Part shown: positions 14,734-16,313 of the stretch, in pieces | Position numbering within the stretch: position 1 is the first letter of the stretch | How the letters are laid out: each line of letters begins with the position of its first letter | Origin: Treponemataceae bacterium | GTDB taxonomy: Bacteria > Spirochaetota > Spirochaetia > Treponematales > Treponemataceae | DNA length: 16,313 nucleotides | Reading direction: 5' to 3' | Assembly: GCA_024402455.1 (NCBI GenBank) | Contig: JAKSTS010000042.1 | Location: forward strand, 1-16,313 | Program-made: the position numbers and the translations under genes | The notes under the pieces: model-generated | What the model saw: the letters and a program-made list of their open reading frames with translations, nothing else | Databases searched by the model: none | Told to the model about the DNA's origin: nothing

Positions 14734-14783
14734 AACAAACATGAGCTCCGTCTGATTGAAGCATAAGGCATCTCATGTTTGTT
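14734..14783 (-). terminator. Hairpin terminator after the xylanase gene
   Basis: Twelve perfect pairs: AACAAACATGAG (14734-14745) with CTCATGTTTGTT (14772-14783), and a 26-base loop. On the minus strand the stem runs directly into TTTATATTTATT. It lies 18 bases after the xylanase stop. The stem is unusually AT-rich and the loop large for a terminator, so an operator or processing role for the HD gene is also possible. Confidence 0.55.
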
Positions 14784-14801
14784 AACAAATTCAAACTACA
14801 A

Positions 14802-16061
14802 TTATAAATTCACTTTTACTTCTGGAACATCAGAAGAAAGCACAAACTGACCTTTATCGCTGCCGGCTGTTACTTCATACTTGCCTTTAAAGCCTTCAAC
14901 AGCAACATAACCGTCTGCATCTGTTTTTAATTCAAGTTTTGTGTGCCATTCTTCTTTTATCAGATGATGCAGTTTTTCATAGGAAGGCTTAAGCGAACCG
15001 TCTTTGCGAATAACTCCGCTTGGAGCATTTAGCCATGCACCATCTCCGTAGTCCCAGTTTGTAATTGCAGTTACAAGCGGATGATTTTCAAAAAGGTTTC
15101 TGTACATCTCTTCCAAATCTTCTGCCTGCTTTGCTTCAAGTTCTGGTGTAGCTGCATCATCTTCGTAATGTGCATCCTGCAAATCAGTAATTTCTGGTGC
15201 AACAAGCGGACCTGCAACAATTGTGTTTTCAGTAAAATGAATCGGAAGTCCGAAATGTTCAAAACGGCTCAAAACTTCGTCCTGTTTTGCCTTGCCCCAT
15301 ACACCCTGATGCTGATGAGACTGCAAACCAATTGTATTAATCTGTGTACCAGCATTCAAACAACCGTCAATCAAAATTTCATAATTGCTGGACATATTAA
15401 AGTCATTTATAAGGAAAGTTCCTGAAGGGTTTGTTTCATATGCAGCCTGAAAAACCTTGCGGACAAGACCGACACGACCATGCTCCTTGCAAAGTCGCGT
15501 AATTGCATTGTCGTATTTGTCATAAATCGGCATAATTACTACTTCATTAATTACATCCCACATATCAATAATGCCTTTAAAATTGCCGACCTCGCGATGA
15601 ATGCGTTCAATCTGTTTTTCAAGAATTGTTGCATTATCATACTTCAAAAGCCAGTTTACACAGCCAGTATGCCAGCAAAGCGGATGGCCTTTTACACGGA
15701 CATCTTTGCTCTGCAAAAATTTTGCTGCATTCATCAACTGTTCTGTATTTGGTTTGCCTTCTTCAGGTTCAAAACCGCCCCAATAAAACGGCAAAGTACC
15801 ATAATTAAAAAGATCAAGCCATTTTTGCATGCGGTCTTCAAGAATTTCCTTTGAAACCCCGGAACCTTTTTTGGTAACAGCTCCAGTTCCATTATGAACA
15901 GTTGCACCGTTCGTATATGGAAGTGTTTCAAAAGCACCACATCCAAACAAAAATTCGTGATTAATTTGATTTACAGTTACACTTGCATTTGAAACAGGTT
16001 TTCCGTCTTTTCCAATAATCTGAATTCTTGCATTCGCTTTTCTGTGTGATAAATCTGCCAT
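14802..16061 (-). CDS. Glycoside hydrolase family 10 endo-xylanase, cytoplasmic type
   Basis: A 419-residue GH10 enzyme cleaving beta-1,4-xylan with retention. Catalytic residues are E173 (WDVINEVV, acid/base) and E278 (IHFTEN, nucleophile). Substrate-site motifs include GHPLCWH (125-131), INDFN (218-222), LQSHQHQ (246-252) and the NWDYGDGAW (335-343) tryptophans. Before the barrel, residues 8-41 (ARIQIIGKDGKPVSNASVTV and on) and after it 372-419 (TDADGYVAVEGFKGKYEV) look like strands of a small beta domain, as in a known GH10 subgroup. There is no signal peptide, so it should hydrolyse imported xylo-oligosaccharides. AGGAG seven bases before the ATG supports the start. It is likely part of arabinoxylan use together with the GH43 gene 2 kb away. 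Confidence 0.92.
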   Translation of the reverse strand: MADLSHRKANARIQIIGKDGKPVSNASVTVNQINHEFLFGCGAFETLPYTNGATVHNGTGAVTKKGSGVSKEILEDRMQKWLDLFNYGTLPFYWGGFEPEEGKPNTEQLMNAAKFLQSKDVRVKGHPLCWHTGCVNWLLKYDNATILEKQIERIHREVGNFKGIIDMWDVINEVVIMPIYDKYDNAITRLCKEHGRVGLVRKVFQAAYETNPSGTFLINDFNMSSNYEILIDGCLNAGTQINTIGLQSHQHQGVWGKAKQDEVLSRFEHFGLPIHFTENTIVAGPLVAPEITDLQDAHYEDDAATPELEAKQAEDLEEMYRNLFENHPLVTAITNWDYGDGAWLNAPSGVIRKDGSLKPSYEKLHHLIKEEWHTKLELKTDADGYVAVEGFKGKYEVTAGSDKGQFVLSSDVPEVKVNL

Positions 16062-16145
16062 TATAGGTCTCCTTTATATTCTAATCATACCTTACCTGCA
16101 CCAGAATAATTGAACTTATATATTTTGATATTGCATAAAAAAAAC

Positions 16146-16174
16146 TTGAATCCGCTTACACGAGTTTTTATACT
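16146..16174 (+). promoter_or_regulatory. Promoter of the AEC transporter gene, predicted leaderless
   Basis: TTGAAT (16146-16151), exactly 17 bp, TATACT (16169-16174). Six bases separate the -10 box from the ATG at 16181, so the predicted transcript start is the A of the ATG. No Shine-Dalgarno site precedes it. No convincing promoter for the divergent xylanase gene was found in the same gap. Confidence 0.55.
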
Positions 16175-16180
16175 AGAACC

Positions 16181-16313
16181 ATGTTTGATATTCTGCTTTT
16201 TACATTAAATACAATTATGCCAATTATTCTTTTAATGGTACTTGGCTATCTTTTAAAACGAATCAATTTTCTTACACCGGAATTTCTTAAAATCGGAAAC
16301 AAAACCGTTTTCT
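16181..16313 (+). CDS. AEC family (auxin efflux carrier-like) transporter, N-terminal fragment
   Basis: The gene runs off the end of the window; 44 residues are visible. They form the first membrane segment and the loop after it: NTIMPIILLMVLGYLLKRIN (10-29) and FLTPEFLKIGNKTVF (30-44). This is the usual opening of AEC permeases (PF03547), which export or exchange organic acids such as malate in bacteria. It is divergent from xyn10, 119 bases away. The ATG is chosen because the family begins there and a promoter lies six bases before it. The substrate cannot be guessed from this fragment. Confidence 0.7.
   Translation, partial: MFDILLFTLNTIMPIILLMVLGYLLKRINFLTPEFLKIGNKTVF

Noticed and set aside
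14708..14794. N-terminal extension of the HD protein
   Set aside because: It would be encoded by the 12-bp stem hairpin that follows the xylanase gene and has no counterpart in the family.

Overview
The window is AT-rich DNA with short intergenic gaps and mostly strong Shine-Dalgarno sites. It looks like a host-associated, fibre-degrading spirochaete, probably a rumen or gut Treponema. That is an inference from three things: a RarA ATPase with a long C-terminal extension, an ArgC of the short type-2 class, and signal-less (cytoplasmic) GH10 and GH43 enzymes for arabinoxylan oligosaccharides. No rRNA, tRNA, CRISPR array or intact transposase gene was recognised.

Layout. 1-477: a small secreted zinc-site protein behind a structured leader, ending in a terminator shared with rarA. 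477-3989: rarA fusion and a tRNA-dihydrouridine synthase, both on the minus strand. 4197-5496: an iron-type alcohol dehydrogenase with its own promoter and terminator. 5496-6991: a minus-strand cassette of two paralogous five-helix membrane proteins sharing a DERQ motif and a small Cro/CI-type regulator, behind a strong promoter with repeated TTGACA half-sites. 7042-7998: a TMEM43-family membrane protein. 8132-10932: a tightly coupled three-gene operon (Gfo/Idh/MocA oxidoreductase, FMN alpha-hydroxy-acid-dehydrogenase-like protein, xylose-isomerase-like TIM barrel). 11027-11202: a 176-bp inverted-repeat element resembling a MITE derived from an IS3-type sequence. 11214-12662: a GH43 glycosidase. 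12973-13917: argC, divergent from it. 14096-16061: an HD-domain hydrolase and a GH10 xylanase, minus strand. 16181-end: the start of an AEC-family transporter.

How the genes fit together. Xyn10 and GH43 would complete breakdown of imported xylo- or arabinoxylo-oligosaccharides in the cytoplasm. The oxidoreductase/FMN/TIM-barrel operon downstream of GH43 may process an unusual or oxidised sugar. The FMN protein keeps the fold's lysine, histidine and phosphate-binding residues but lacks the substrate-binding arginine expected of true alpha-hydroxy-acid oxidases, so its chemistry is open.

The observations most worth follow-up are: three genes (rarA, the oxidoreductase and the AEC transporter) with no Shine-Dalgarno site and a promoter placing the predicted transcript start at or within one or two bases of the ATG (leaderless mRNAs); the inverted-repeat element; the DERQ membrane-protein/regulator cassette; and the divergent FMN enzyme with its operon.
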